Below, in pieces: positions 15,407 to 25,289 of a DNA stretch of 64,000 nt; within the stretch, counting starts at the first letter, position 1, and each line of letters opens with the position of its first letter. The DNA comes from Leptospira sp. WS39.C2. GTDB taxonomy: Bacteria; Spirochaetota; Leptospiria; Leptospirales; Leptospiraceae. The stretch lies in assembly GCF_040833965.1 (NCBI RefSeq), contig NZ_CP162142.1:372001-436000 (forward strand). Reading direction: 5' to 3'. A program made the position numbers and the translations under genes. The notes below the pieces were generated by a model, which was not told the DNA's origin, searched no databases, and was given only the letters and a program-made list of their open reading frames with translations.

Positions 15407-16738
15407 ATGAGTAAATTAATATCTTCCGTAAACGTACGACTTTTGATCCTCGGTGTGATGGTCATTTTATTTATCATTCCATTGTCAATGGTTGGTTCAC
15501 TGATAGATGAGAGAAATCAGTCTCGATTGAATGCAGTCTCTGAGGTAGGTGAAAAATGGAGCCAAAATCAAACATTACTTGGGCCAATTCTTGTGATTCC
15601 ATATAATATCAGAATTCCAAAATCAGGGAACTCACAATCAAAAGAAAAATGGGATTACATCACGGAGTATGCTTACTTTTTACCTGAAGAACTAAGTTAC
15701 CAAGTGGGTATGAACACTGAAGAACGAAAACGAGGGATTTATCAGATTCCATTATATACAAATAAAATCTTTGCGAAAGGTAGATTTTCTGCTGTTCGTT
15801 CATCCGATTTTCCATTGGATACAACTTATATTTATTGGGATGATGCGAGGTTAGTGGTTTCTGTGTCCGACTTAAAAGGTTTAGGTGGTGATTTAAAATT
15901 AACTTGGAATGGGAAGGATAAATATTTTACTCCAGGTACAAAATCTACTTTTTTCCCTTCTGGAATGAGTTTACCAATCCAAATAAATGAAAACGAAGGA
16001 AATGGTATTTTCGCTATGGATGTATCCTTAAAAGGTTCAGAGTCATTTTCCATCATTCCTATCGGTAAAAAAACAAAAATGACAATGGAATCAAATTGGA
16101 AGGATCCATCCTTTAATGGTAATTTATTACCTGTAGACAGAGAAATTCATGAGACTGGATTCCGTTCTTTATGGGAATCCTCCTATTTTTCACGTTCTTA
16201 TCCACAAGTGATCCATTCTTTAGATGACTCAATTGTGAATTCAATTTACAATTCAGCATTTGGAGTGAGTTTATTGATTCCGGTTGATCACTATTTTAAA
16301 CTGGAACGATCAGTAAAGTATGGATTACTCTTTATTGTAACAAGTTTTACTTTGTTTTTTTTAATGGAAGTATTTGGAGGAATAGTTTTACATCCAATCC
16401 AATACATACTCATTGGATGCGCTATGATCATTTTTTATGTTTTGAACCTATCTTTATCAGAACATATAGGATATTTTTGGGCTTATTTGATTTCATCATT
16501 GGCTGTCACATCTCTCATCGGATATTATGCAATGAATGTATTGGAAAATAAGAAAAAAGGAGTTATCACAAGTGGATATTATCTAACTTTATATTCCTTT
16601 TTATATATCATTTTGGCATCAGAAGACCAAGCATTATTACTTGGTTCCATTACCTTGTTTACAATTTTGGCATTGGTGATGCACTTCACAAGAAAAATCA
16701 ATTGGTATCAATTTGGTTTGAATTCACAACATCAATAA
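15407..16738 (+). CDS. creD: CreD-like inner-membrane protein
   Basis: The 443-residue product starts with an N-terminal membrane helix followed by SLIDERNQSRLNAVSEVGEK and GPILVIPYN, the CreD family landmark. A large extracytoplasmic domain (about residues 40-300) follows, then four to six membrane helices to the C-terminus. CreD is the main output of the CreBC system in gamma-proteobacteria and affects envelope integrity and beta-lactam or colicin tolerance; its molecular activity is unknown. A ribosome site GTAGGAG is 6-7 bp before the ATG. A cre-tag-like repeat lies upstream, and an 11-bp hairpin follows the stop. Confidence 0.87.
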   Translation: MSKLISSVNVRLLILGVMVILFIIPLSMVGSLIDERNQSRLNAVSEVGEKWSQNQTLLGPILVIPYNIRIPKSGNSQSKEKWDYITEYAYFLPEELSYQVGMNTEERKRGIYQIPLYTNKIFAKGRFSAVRSSDFPLDTTYIYWDDARLVVSVSDLKGLGGDLKLTWNGKDKYFTPGTKSTFFPSGMSLPIQINENEGNGIFAMDVSLKGSESFSIIPIGKKTKMTMESNWKDPSFNGNLLPVDREIHETGFRSLWESSYFSRSYPQVIHSLDDSIVNSIYNSAFGVSLLIPVDHYFKLERSVKYGLLFIVTSFTLFFLMEVFGGIVLHPIQYILIGCAMIIFYVLNLSLSEHIGYFWAYLISSLAVTSLIGYYAMNVLENKKKGVITSGYYLTLYSFLYIILASEDQALLLGSITLFTILALVMHFTRKINWYQFGLNSQHQ

Positions 16739-16744
16739 AATGAA

Positions 16745-16780
16745 AATCTCTGCAAGGAAGGAATATTTTTTGCAGAGATT
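16745..16780. terminator. Hairpin after creD
   Basis: AATCTCTGCAA pairs perfectly with TTGCAGAGATT across a 14-nt loop, 6 bp after the creD stop. The T run lies in the loop rather than after the stem, so termination efficiency is uncertain. Confidence 0.5.
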
Positions 16781-16804
16781 GTTATAAAGATTTCAAAAAT
16801 CATA

Positions 16805-16948
16805 ATGAAGTTAACTGAAGAAGCTGATGGTATCATTCTAAGTTTAATTCAAATCGGGTTTGGTTCATTGGAACAAAAAAATCACTCAGAACAAAATTGG
16901 AAAAATTACTTAAAAACAATCAAACAAATGGCAGAAAAAGTTTTGTAA
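16805..16948 (+). CDS. Tiny unrecognised frame
   Basis: A 47-codon frame (MKLTEEADGIILSLIQIGFG start) fills part of the 331-bp gap between creD and the hybrid kinase. The product looks helical and soluble, and codon use is like the neighbours, but no ribosome site is visible. It may be a real small protein or the tail of a lost gene. The rest of the gap shows only the creD hairpin. Confidence 0.22.
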   Translation: MKLTEEADGIILSLIQIGFGSLEQKNHSEQNWKNYLKTIKQMAEKVL

Positions 16949-17069
16949 TCCGACTATATTTAAGCAAATCGGATGGATATGTGGCTAAAATCAGGATACT
17001 TTACAAAAATTCTTTTCTAGGAAATGAATTGTTTTAGATTCTTAATTTTTTACTCGTCTTTATAAGAGT

Positions 17070-19829
17070 ATGCACTCTATAGATGAAAAGATGAGTTATT
17101 TTTTTCGGAAAATAGGTGCTTTTTCAATTGTTTTCATAGTTTATTTTATTTCAGGAAAACTTAGCTTATACCTTTCTTCGATTGATGGTTATAGTACACC
17201 GGTATGGCCACCTGCTGGACTCGCCCTTGGATTTGTTTTAATTTTTGGAAATAGAATCTGGATACCATTATTCTTAGCAGCATATCTGACCAATACACAT
17301 TTTACTGATCCAGGTTTTAGTTGGTTAAAAAGTATTTCTGGAAATCCACAAAATATTCTTATATCTTTTGGAAATTCCATTTCGGCATTGTTTGGTGGTT
17401 ATCTTTTAAAAAAATATTCAGATTCAAAACTCAATATATTTTCAGTAAAAGATTTATTATCCTTTTTTGTTTTAGCTGGTCCAACAGCTGCAATATTTTC
17501 ATCAGTCATCGGAAGTACATCTTTATTAATATTTGATATTATTTATAAAGATTTTTTGTTTCAAACATGGTTTACCTGGTGGTTAGGTGATTCGATTGGA
17601 ATCATTATATTTACACCTATTTTGATTTTAACATACAAATGGATATTAAAAGAAGAAACTGGATTACGATTGATTCTTTTTTCCTCTGCCACTATCGGAA
17701 CTTTTGTTTTAACGATCACAATTTTTTTCGTAACTCGAGATTGGGAGAAAGAATTCATTCGGTATCGAATAAAATCTGATGGTCAAATTATATCCTCTGA
17801 AATAGAAAATCGAATTTTTGAAAACTTACGTGTAGTAAAATCTTTAGGAACTTTCTTATCTTTACAGAAAAATCTTACTAAAAAGGATTTTGATACGTAT
17901 GCAAAATCAATTTTAGATGAAACGGAAAGTGTTTCTGCATTATCTTGGAATGTTTTGATCCCTAATTCCCAAAGATTATTATATGAATCAAAATTAAAAT
18001 TAGATTATCCACATTCGATTGGAATCAATTTTAAAGAAGGAAATGTTTCAAAAGTTTCTCCTTTAAATGAAAAATATATTTTCATTCGTTATATTTATCC
18101 AGTGGTTGGAAACAAATCAGCAATTGGTTACAATGTATTTTCTGATCCAGTTCGAAAAGAAGCTTTGTTGAAAGCAATGGAATCCAATAATTTAGAGATT
18201 ACTGGGAAAGTAAATTTAATCCAAGACAGTTCGGATAATTCGGGTTTTTTAGTATTTTATCCAATCAAAAGTCTTGATAACGAATTTGGATTTGCTACTG
18301 CAGTTGTCAAAATTACATCAATCATAAAAAAATCACTGATTGGTAGTGATCAAAATAATTTATGTGTTCAAATTCTTGAAGGTGATATAAATCATACAAA
18401 CGAAATTTATAATCGTAATTGTATCACATCACATGAAAAAATATTTTCAGAATTTTCACATACGTATACTACCAAAATTGGTAGCCATCTTTTAACATAT
18501 AAAATCGTTGCAACCAAAGAATATTTTGATAAAAACCTTACAAATGCATCTCGCTTTATTTTGATCATTTCCTCATTATTAACTGGTTTACTCGGGATTT
18601 TAATGCTTATCATTCTCGGAAAAGAGAAGAGCATCCAAGAGATTGTAGAAAGAAGAACTTTCGAATTAGAAAAAGCCAATCGCGTGAAATCAGAATTTCT
18701 TGCAAATATGAGTCATGAAATCCGCACTCCTATGAATGGAGTACTTGGGATGTTGACTTTGCTTGAGGAAACCAATGTTGATTTGGAACAAAAAGATTAT
18801 TTAGATAATGCTAAAAAGTCAGTTTTATCTCTACTTACTATCATTAACGACATATTAGATGTTTCAAAGTTAGAAAATCATAAATTAGAAATTATACCTA
18901 CTGAAACAAATGTTTTTAAACTTTGTCGGGATATCCAATTATTATTTCAATCGGATGTAATTGAAAAAAATTTAAAATTGAACCTTGATTTTACAATCGA
19001 AGATACCAATTTGCATATTCTAGTTGATGAAAATCGAATCAGGCAAGTTTTAAATAATTTAATAAGTAATTCACTTAAATTTACTCCAAGTGGTATTATT
19101 ACCTTAGCGGTTAAATTAGATCCTAGTAAAAAGTTTATCGAGTTCTGTGTTCATGATACAGGAATCGGAATATCAGAAGAAAACATAAAAAGATTGTTTG
19201 ATCGATTTGTGCAATTGGAAGATGCCAGAACAAAACGTTTCGAAGGTGCTGGTTTGGGATTGTACATTTCAAAACAATTGGTAAATTTGATGGGTGGTGA
19301 AATTAAAGTAGAAAGCATATTGAATATTGGATCTACTTTTAAATTTACAATACCTTTCCACCAAGTGGCAGTTCCAAAACAAACAGTCAAACGCATTGAA
19401 TCGGCTGAAACTTTTAATTTAAAAAATATCAATGTACTTGTGGCAGAAGATAATCTTCTCAATCAAAAATTTGTGAGAAAAGTTTTAGAGAAAGAAAAAG
19501 TAAACGTAACAATTGCATCCAATGGAAAAGAAACGATCCAACTTTTAGATGCATCACTGGTCCAGGAAACAACAAAGTATGATTTGATTTTGATGGACAT
19601 TCAAATGCCTGAACTAGATGGATTGGAAACAACGAAACGAATTAGAAAACGTAAAGACGAATACCAAAAAATCCCAATCATTGCACTCACTGCAAATAAT
19701 ATGGACTCTCAAATCCAAGAATACCTGGAAAATGGAATGGATGATTGTGTAAAAAAACCAATTATTTTGTCTGAATTACTCAATTCGATCTATAAAATAT
19801 TTTCAAATTCAAATCTAACTAAAACGTAA
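17070..19829 (+). CDS. MASE1-CHASE hybrid histidine kinase
   Basis: The 919-residue product has an N-terminal MASE1 integral membrane sensor (about residues 10-220; PVWPPAGLALGFVLIFGNR). A CHASE-type extracytoplasmic domain follows (about 225-480), then a further membrane helix (about 490-515). A HisKA domain carries His549 (MSHEIRTPMNG), an HATPase domain has GAGLGLYISKQL, and a receiver domain carries Asp843 (ILMDIQMPELDG). Such kinases pass phosphate internally and then to an Hpt or regulator elsewhere. No partner gene is adjacent. The 3' end overlaps the convergent DUF4256 gene by 11 bp. Confidence 0.88.
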   Translation: MHSIDEKMSYFFRKIGAFSIVFIVYFISGKLSLYLSSIDGYSTPVWPPAGLALGFVLIFGNRIWIPLFLAAYLTNTHFTDPGFSWLKSISGNPQNILISFGNSISALFGGYLLKKYSDSKLNIFSVKDLLSFFVLAGPTAAIFSSVIGSTSLLIFDIIYKDFLFQTWFTWWLGDSIGIIIFTPILILTYKWILKEETGLRLILFSSATIGTFVLTITIFFVTRDWEKEFIRYRIKSDGQIISSEIENRIFENLRVVKSLGTFLSLQKNLTKKDFDTYAKSILDETESVSALSWNVLIPNSQRLLYESKLKLDYPHSIGINFKEGNVSKVSPLNEKYIFIRYIYPVVGNKSAIGYNVFSDPVRKEALLKAMESNNLEITGKVNLIQDSSDNSGFLVFYPIKSLDNEFGFATAVVKITSIIKKSLIGSDQNNLCVQILEGDINHTNEIYNRNCITSHEKIFSEFSHTYTTKIGSHLLTYKIVATKEYFDKNLTNASRFILIISSLLTGLLGILMLIILGKEKSIQEIVERRTFELEKANRVKSEFLANMSHEIRTPMNGVLGMLTLLEETNVDLEQKDYLDNAKKSVLSLLTIINDILDVSKLENHKLEIIPTETNVFKLCRDIQLLFQSDVIEKNLKLNLDFTIEDTNLHILVDENRIRQVLNNLISNSLKFTPSGIITLAVKLDPSKKFIEFCVHDTGIGISEENIKRLFDRFVQLEDARTKRFEGAGLGLYISKQLVNLMGGEIKVESILNIGSTFKFTIPFHQVAVPKQTVKRIESAETFNLKNINVLVAEDNLLNQKFVRKVLEKEKVNVTIASNGKETIQLLDASLVQETTKYDLILMDIQMPELDGLETTKRIRKRKDEYQKIPIIALTANNMDSQIQEYLENGMDDCVKKPIILSELLNSIYKIFSNSNLTKT

Positions 19830-20370
19830 TGGAACAGCGAAATCCACGAACTGCATAATACGATTCGGCACCATTATGGTATACAAAAACTGTTCCGTAA
19901 CGATAGTCGCAAAAAAGAGCACCACCTAACTTTCTAATCGAGTTTGGTGTTTCAATCCAACTTGAAGTTTTTTTATCAAACTCACCCAATGTTTGTAAAT
20001 ATCGATACTCTTCTTCATTTAAAATTTTAGCACCCATTGCTTTTGCAAAATCAAGTGCATTGTTTTTCGGTTTGTGTTCTTTTCTTGATTGGAGTGCATC
20101 TTTATCGTAACAGAAACTCCTTCTTCCTGCGGGTGTTTCGGCGGAACAATCATAGAATGTGATTGTATTATTTTTTTTATCAAAAAGCACAACGTCCGGT
20201 TCCCCTCCAGATTCCTCCATTTTGAGAAGGGATTTGATTGCTTCTGGTTGAGCCAAAAGCTTTTTTTCTACGATCTCCCACTTAATTCCTTTGTGACGAT
20301 CTGGATTCGATTCGAACCGTTTTTTTAATATGAGTAGTAGTTTTTCTTGGTTCATAATATTGGTTTCCAA
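19819..20370 (-). CDS. DUF4256 family protein
   Basis: This 183-residue cytoplasmic protein carries the DUF4256 features NPDRHKGIKWEIVEKKL, EESGGEPDVVLFD, FYDCSAETPAGRRSFCYDK and GGALFCDYRYGTVFVYHNGA. The family is widespread and small, and has no known activity. The natural start is probably the internal MNQEKLLLIL (residue 6). The gene overlaps the 3' end of the hybrid kinase on the other strand by 11 bp, so the two transcripts must interfere or terminate inside each other. Confidence 0.82.
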   Translation of the reverse strand: METNIMNQEKLLLILKKRFESNPDRHKGIKWEIVEKKLLAQPEAIKSLLKMEESGGEPDVVLFDKKNNTITFYDCSAETPAGRRSFCYDKDALQSRKEHKPKNNALDFAKAMGAKILNEEEYRYLQTLGEFDKKTSSWIETPNSIRKLGGALFCDYRYGTVFVYHNGAESYYAVRGFRCSITF

Positions 20371-20583
20371 TGGTATGGATAATTTATTGACCTGCGCAAC
20401 AAGATTCGGGAATTGATTTAGATGATGAGAATTGTTTCCTTTTTAAGCAACTCCAAAAATACATTTCTTTCCACGAGTAAAAAAACTTTATTTCTTTATG
20501 ATTTAGGAATGACAACAAAATTCCATACAATGAATGTTTGTTGGTAGCAGGAATTCAGAATTTTTGGATTGAGTAAATCGACT

Positions 20584-21951
20584 ATGTGTCTTCGATATTT
20601 TATTCTAATTTTATCCTTGTTCAGTTTGAATGCTTGTTTGCTTAATCCTATCGTCCAACAGTTATTGTTTTTAGAAAAGGACAATAAATCTCAAAATTAT
20701 TCTTTGCTTTGGGCCCTTCTCGGAAATCAAAATTTTTCTGTTGAATTGAATCGGAGTTGGGCTGGCATACGAAGAGGTGGATCTGTTCAACTACAAGGGC
20801 AATTGTTTGCCTACGGCCAAGCAACCGATTCTACATTTTTATGGTCAAGCAGTGATCCCACAGTGGCCTCTGTTGATGCAAGTGGTTTGGTCCAAGGGAT
20901 CGGCAATGGAAAGGTATCCATCACTGCGACAACAAGTGATGGAAGGGCGAGTTCCCAAAGTCTCATCACTGTTTATTCTGGTTATGTATATACAACATTG
21001 AATATCCCTTTCAGTGAAGTAGGTCATTTAACAATGAACGAAACCGATGGGCTTCTTTCTGCGAATCCTAAAATTACTCTACCAGGAACTGACCCGAATG
21101 GAATCGTGACCGATCCTGCAGGAAGGTTTTTATATACAGGTGATTTTACTAGTGGGACTATCTCTCAGTTTCTCATCAATCCAATCAGTGGAGCGCTTAC
21201 GGCAAATAGTGTTCCTACGATTGCTGCTGGTGCCAATGCTAGAAACTTAGTGGTCACTCCTGATGGTAGGTATTTGTATCTTGCATCAGAAGGAACACAG
21301 GCCATACGAGCCTATTCCATTAATGGAGATGGTACTCTTAGTTTTATAAGTTCGACTCCAACGAACATAGGACATTCCCAGGTTCAAATCTCTCGAGATG
21401 GAAATTTTGTTTTTTATTTGAGAAATACTGTAACGGAATTAGTTTCCTATCGAATCAATCAAACGGATGGAACTTTATCATTAGCTGGGATCAGTCCCTC
21501 TTTTACTAATGATGGATCCGGCCATGTATCAACCCATCCTAATGGAAATTTTTTGTATTTGGGTTCGTATCCTTCTATTTCCGTTTTTAATTTTGATAGA
21601 ATCACGGGGAATATGGGACTTGTTGAATCGGTCCTTCATTCTAAGACGATCAATGGTTCTGCAATTCATCCAAATGGACTTTTTTATTATACAGTCGATA
21701 TGAATGACTTTTCGATTTCTTTGTATCAGGTCAATCCAATCACTGGCAGGCTGACCTTTGTGAATACAATCACTGGATTTAGCGCATCAAGCATTCGATT
21801 TATCATCATTGAACCAGGTGGTAGGTATGCTTATGTTGCTGACAACGGAGGTGATTTGAAACAATTTAGCATCAACCAAACGACTGGCGAACTCACTTAT
21901 TTAGGTGGATTATCACCAGGTGGTTTTCAATGGAATTTGCTTTTTCTCTAA
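20584..21951 (+). CDS. BIG2 plus seven-blade beta-propeller lipoprotein
   Basis: The product (455 residues from ATG 20584; a TTG at 20569 is also in frame) has a lipoprotein signal ending SLFSLNAC. A bacterial Ig-like BIG2 domain follows (about residues 55-125; STFLWSSSDPTVASVDASG and GKVSITATTSDG). Next is a lactonase-type beta-propeller made of repeated blades (GRFLYTGDFTSGTISQF, GRYLYLASEG, GNFLYLGSYP). It should be surface or periplasmic. In this group the propeller usually mediates binding rather than catalysis. A second propeller lipoprotein lies at 29928. Confidence 0.8.
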   Translation: MCLRYFILILSLFSLNACLLNPIVQQLLFLEKDNKSQNYSLLWALLGNQNFSVELNRSWAGIRRGGSVQLQGQLFAYGQATDSTFLWSSSDPTVASVDASGLVQGIGNGKVSITATTSDGRASSQSLITVYSGYVYTTLNIPFSEVGHLTMNETDGLLSANPKITLPGTDPNGIVTDPAGRFLYTGDFTSGTISQFLINPISGALTANSVPTIAAGANARNLVVTPDGRYLYLASEGTQAIRAYSINGDGTLSFISSTPTNIGHSQVQISRDGNFVFYLRNTVTELVSYRINQTDGTLSLAGISPSFTNDGSGHVSTHPNGNFLYLGSYPSISVFNFDRITGNMGLVESVLHSKTINGSAIHPNGLFYYTVDMNDFSISLYQVNPITGRLTFVNTITGFSASSIRFIIIEPGGRYAYVADNGGDLKQFSINQTTGELTYLGGLSPGGFQWNLLFL

Positions 21952-22031
21952 CATAATTTAGAAATATTTTGTAAGAATTTAAATTGATTCAGCTCTTATA
22001 TCCAATTTCAAAATAGAGTTTCGAAAAAACA

Positions 22032-22049
22032 TTTTACCTTTTGGTAAAA
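22032..22049. terminator. Hairpin between convergent genes
   Basis: TTTTACC-TTTT-GGTAAAA is a 7-bp perfect stem with a T4 loop, between the propeller gene (+) and the metallopeptidase-like gene (-). No clear T tail follows on either strand. Confidence 0.35.
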
Positions 22050-22102
22050 GGTCTCGTTTCCAAAGTTAGATGAGTCTGTAATTTGATGATATACATACTT
22101 CT

Positions 22103-23077
22103 TTATATCTCTGTTCTAATCTTTTGATTTTCTTTCACAATATAATCTTCAAATTCCGATTCGTACATTTTGATTTTCTCAGAAATTTGTTTTTTTGTTT
22201 CGAATAGATTTGGGTATTTTTGAAGGGAAAACGATTCAACTGGAATGATTTCATCCGTTTCTTTCTGTTCAATATCATACACAAGTTGGTCCAAAAGAAG
22301 ATGGTAAGTAAAATATAAGGCTAAGACCTCCATTTTATTTTCTTTTTCTTTTAATGTTGGAATCGAATCAAATTTATTGAGTAAGTTTTGTCCCATTTCA
22401 TTGATAGATGTTATTTTTGAATCAATGGAATCCTTGGAATCACGAATTTCTAGAAATGTATGTAACATTGGCAAACTTGCGATTTGATTGATCAAAATAA
22501 TTTTTGTTAAACCTGAATTTTCAAAATCATCCATCAAAAATGTTTCAAATTTCGTTAATTTGATTTTTTGAGTGACCAAATAATTTTGAATGAATAACGA
22601 TTCAATCGCATACGCATCGGCTTCAAATAGAGCTTTTACAATTCGGTTGTTTTTATAAAATAAAAAGTATCTTTGGCTATTAAAAAAATCATAAGCATGA
22701 GTGAATTCATGCACTAATGCCGAAAAAAATATACTTGGGTTTTTTTCAAATTGGTCCAAAAAATAAGTACCAATCACAATTGCTGGTTTTTTGTTTTCAT
22801 TATAAAAATCAACAAACCCCATTGCGGATAAATCTTGGCTTCCGTTCACATCAATTAAAAAAGTAACTTCTCCTTTGATCGCTTGGTTCATCATGAAGTT
22901 TACTTTTTGTTCAACCATATCATGTTTTTTCGGAGAAGATTTAAAAACGGTTTCAAATTGTGTGATTGCATTTCTCAAAATGGGTTCATATTCATTCAAA
23001 GTTTTGGTTTTTGTCGGTTCACTAAACAAAACCTGTGGTAAAAAAATTACGAATAGAAGTGTAAATAAATGTTTCAT
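22103..23077 (-). CDS. Secreted putative zinc metallopeptidase-like protein (HEFTH)
   Basis: The 324-residue product has a signal peptide (LFTLLFVIFLPQVLFS). The sequence FSALVHEFTHAYDFF fits the H-E-x-x-H zinc motif, followed about 25 residues later by ALFEADAYAIES, where Glu could be the third ligand as in gluzincins. The rest is helical and lacks a domain I recognise. It should act in the periplasm or outside. The 60-bp gap to the upstream secreted gene (23138) allows co-transcription. Peptidase activity is inferred from the motif alone. Confidence 0.55.
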   Translation of the reverse strand: MKHLFTLLFVIFLPQVLFSEPTKTKTLNEYEPILRNAITQFETVFKSSPKKHDMVEQKVNFMMNQAIKGEVTFLIDVNGSQDLSAMGFVDFYNENKKPAIVIGTYFLDQFEKNPSIFFSALVHEFTHAYDFFNSQRYFLFYKNNRIVKALFEADAYAIESLFIQNYLVTQKIKLTKFETFLMDDFENSGLTKIILINQIASLPMLHTFLEIRDSKDSIDSKITSINEMGQNLLNKFDSIPTLKEKENKMEVLALYFTYHLLLDQLVYDIEQKETDEIIPVESFSLQKYPNLFETKKQISEKIKMYESEFEDYIVKENQKIRTEI

Positions 23078-23137
23078 ATTATCCTTAAAGTTTTCTACTT
23101 TATGACCATCAAATATATTGGATGTTTTAAAATATTA

Positions 23138-24016
23138 TCAATTGGGAGTGGATTCAATATTGACTTCTTTTAAAGTCCAACCTTCATAACTTTTCAAAAA
23201 GAATAAATGGATTGTTTCATCATTCTTTTTAAATTTTAAATATTTTCCAAAGATATATTGTTCATTGTTTTTGAGGTCTAACGATTCCAAAATATCTTTC
23301 GGTTCTAAGTTGGTGATTGCATTTGTGTGCGTGAAAAATCGATCCGAGATTTCATTTTTTCCTTCTAAGAATTGAATTGGATTTCCAAAGATTTTGTATT
23401 CTTTTTTATCCTTTTCTTTCAGAATAAAATTTTGATCGAGCAACTGAGTGAATTGGTATAAATTTTTGCCCTGTAAAATTCTGAAAGTTTGGGTTATATC
23501 TAATGCATCCGAGACATTTGCAGTTCCTTTGAAGGATAGTTTGATGCTGGAAACTTTTTTATTTTGGATCTCAAAACTAAAATTTCGGGTGTTATCATAA
23601 GAATAATATTGAATGTCTTTTAATTCTTCTTTGGTATCTTCGTCGATAGCATTCCTAATTTCATCCGGTTTTCCGAATGTTGTAATTACTTTATTTGAAG
23701 GATCACCTAAGTTAATTTCCGATAAACCAAAGTATTTTGGATTTTTGTTCCCTTGGATTTGAATGGCCCAAATTAAATCTGGTCGTTTGTTTTCAGATTC
23801 AACAACCAAAACATGTTCATCCAGTTTAAATGCATCATAACTATATCCGTCCTCGAATGTATGTGATTTAAATGGTTTCCCAAAACTGTCTGTTACTAAA
23901 CTTCTTTTTTGACCAAGTTTTATTCCATACATCATAAAAAGTTTTGATTCGCCATAGATTGAATATGGCAGTATCATAATTGTTAATATGTAAGTGAAAA
24001 ATGTTTTTGTTCTCAA
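23138..24016 (-). CDS. Secreted hypothetical protein with BamE/SmpA-like repeats
   Basis: This 292-residue protein has a signal peptide (residues 1-22). Two segments share the pattern G-x-x-L/I-G-x-x-x-x-x-V-x-x-x-F-G-K-P: GIKLGQKRSLVTDSFGKP and INLGDPSNKVITTFGKPDE. This is the start of the BLIP/SmpA-BamE fold, so the N-terminal half may be two such small alpha/beta units. The C-terminal half (FRILQGKNLYQFTQLLDQNF and onward) is unrecognised. It is envelope-located by its signal. It precedes the HEFTH protein and follows the DUF2200 gene on the same strand. Confidence 0.5.
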   Translation of the reverse strand: MRTKTFFTYILTIMILPYSIYGESKLFMMYGIKLGQKRSLVTDSFGKPFKSHTFEDGYSYDAFKLDEHVLVVESENKRPDLIWAIQIQGNKNPKYFGLSEINLGDPSNKVITTFGKPDEIRNAIDEDTKEELKDIQYYSYDNTRNFSFEIQNKKVSSIKLSFKGTANVSDALDITQTFRILQGKNLYQFTQLLDQNFILKEKDKKEYKIFGNPIQFLEGKNEISDRFFTHTNAITNLEPKDILESLDLKNNEQYIFGKYLKFKKNDETIHLFFLKSYEGWTLKEVNIESTPN

Positions 24017-24037
24017 TTTTTTGCTCTTTCTTTTGTG

Positions 24038-24403
24038 TTAGGGTTTTCTTAAAATTTTATCCAGCGATTTTCCTTTTGCAAGTTCATCGACTAATTTATC
24101 CAAGTAACGGACTTGTTGTGTTAAAGGATTTTGGATTTCTTCTACCCGATACCCACAGATCAATCCTTTGATAAGAGAGGCATTCGGATTTATTTTTGCT
24201 TTGGCGAAAAAAGTTTCGAATGTAACATTTTCCTTAATGAATTCTTTGATTTTTTTTTCATCAAAACTTGTGAGCCATTCGATCACTTGGTTTAATTCTT
24301 TAACAGTCCTACCTTTTCTTTCAACTTTGGTGACATACAATGGATAAACGGAGCCAAAAATCATTTTAGCCATTTTTTCATTATGTTCTTTTGTTGGTTC
24401 CAT
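24038..24403 (-). CDS. DUF2200 family protein
   Basis: The 121-residue product matches the DUF2200 pattern: KMIFGSVYPLYVTKVERKGR, ELNQVIEWLTSFDE, and GYRVEEIQNPLTQQVRYLDK followed by LVDELAKGK. This small cytoplasmic family is common in Bacteroidetes and spirochaetes and has no assigned role. The gene lies 5 bp after the RibD-C reductase-like gene and is almost certainly in its operon. Confidence 0.85.
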   Translation of the reverse strand: MEPTKEHNEKMAKMIFGSVYPLYVTKVERKGRTVKELNQVIEWLTSFDEKKIKEFIKENVTFETFFAKAKINPNASLIKGLICGYRVEEIQNPLTQQVRYLDKLVDELAKGKSLDKILRKP

Positions 24404-24408
24404 CTAAA

Positions 24409-24969
24409 TTAATTCCTTCGTGTAAGGTAATGGTGTGCAACATTACCAGACGGAAACGTTTTTGTACTAATTAAATCCAATCGAAGGGATTTTTCTAAAG
24501 GATGGTTTGAAAACAAACGAGGGCCCTTTCCAACAATCACCGGGTGAACTACAATTCGATATTCATCGATCAAACCCAAGTTGGAAAGTTGTGACGCTAT
24601 ACTCAAACTTCCCACACAAATATCTTTTCCAATTTGTTTTTTGAGATGAGTTACCTCGTCACGGAGCGACCTTGATGCAAGGGTTGTGTTTTGATCATCA
24701 ACATTTTTTAGTGTAGTTGAAAATAATATTTTTTCTAGTGAGGAGAAAACTGTCGCAAACTCATTGCTAACTTTTGACATTGATTGGTTTTTGGCTACGT
24801 CTGGCCAAAATGGAACCATCAATTCGTATGTAGTTCGGCCATACAGTATCTGACTGGATTCTTTTAAAATTTCTGTGAAGTATTGGTGTAGGTCTTCATC
24901 CGCATTCATATCCTCATGCCCAAAAAAACCATCGAGGGAGGCATTGATCCCAAAAACAACCTTTCTCAT
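24409..24969 (-). CDS. Dihydrofolate reductase-like (RibD C-terminal) protein
   Basis: The product, taken from [16 protein letters not shown] at 24969, has about 186 residues. The frame stays open to 25032 but that extension has no signal or family match. Landmarks of the RibD C-terminal/DHFR-like fold are [32 protein letters not shown] and [20 protein letters not shown], then [13 protein letters not shown]. These proteins bind NADPH and reduce pterin- or pyrimidine-like substrates, and stand-alone members are of unknown specificity. DUF2200 follows at 5 bp. Confidence 0.8.
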   Translation of the reverse strand: MRKVVFGINASLDGFFGHEDMNADEDLHQYFTEILKESSQILYGRTTYELMVPFWPDVAKNQSMSKVSNEFATVFSSLEKILFSTTLKNVDDQNTTLASRSLRDEVTHLKKQIGKDICVGSLSIASQLSNLGLIDEYRIVVHPVIVGKGPRLFSNHPLEKSLRLDLISTKTFPSGNVAHHYLTRRN

Positions 24970-25289
24970 CTCACTTTTATAAAAAAATGATCCAATGTTT
25001 GGAAGTACATTTTGGACACCAATCGTGAACAATTAGCAATTTTGAATGGTTTCACTGGTGAGTCCATTGCGGATTCAAAACCAACCAGAATAAAAACTAG
25101 GCATTGTTATTTTTTGAATTTCGTTCAAAACATGGGTTACTTAATGATTTCTTTATTAGTTCCATTTTCTAGGATTTGGAAATGAAACTCGCCCGAAAAA
25201 CATTGCATTAACGTATTGTATGAGAAAAAACAAAGTAACGTAATATCTAATCTAAACAATCACATCGATTGGATTGAAATCCCTGACTT

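Noticed and set aside
24970..25032. Longer start for the DHFR-like protein
   Set aside because: The extra 21 residues match no family member; MRKVVFGIN is the natural domain start.
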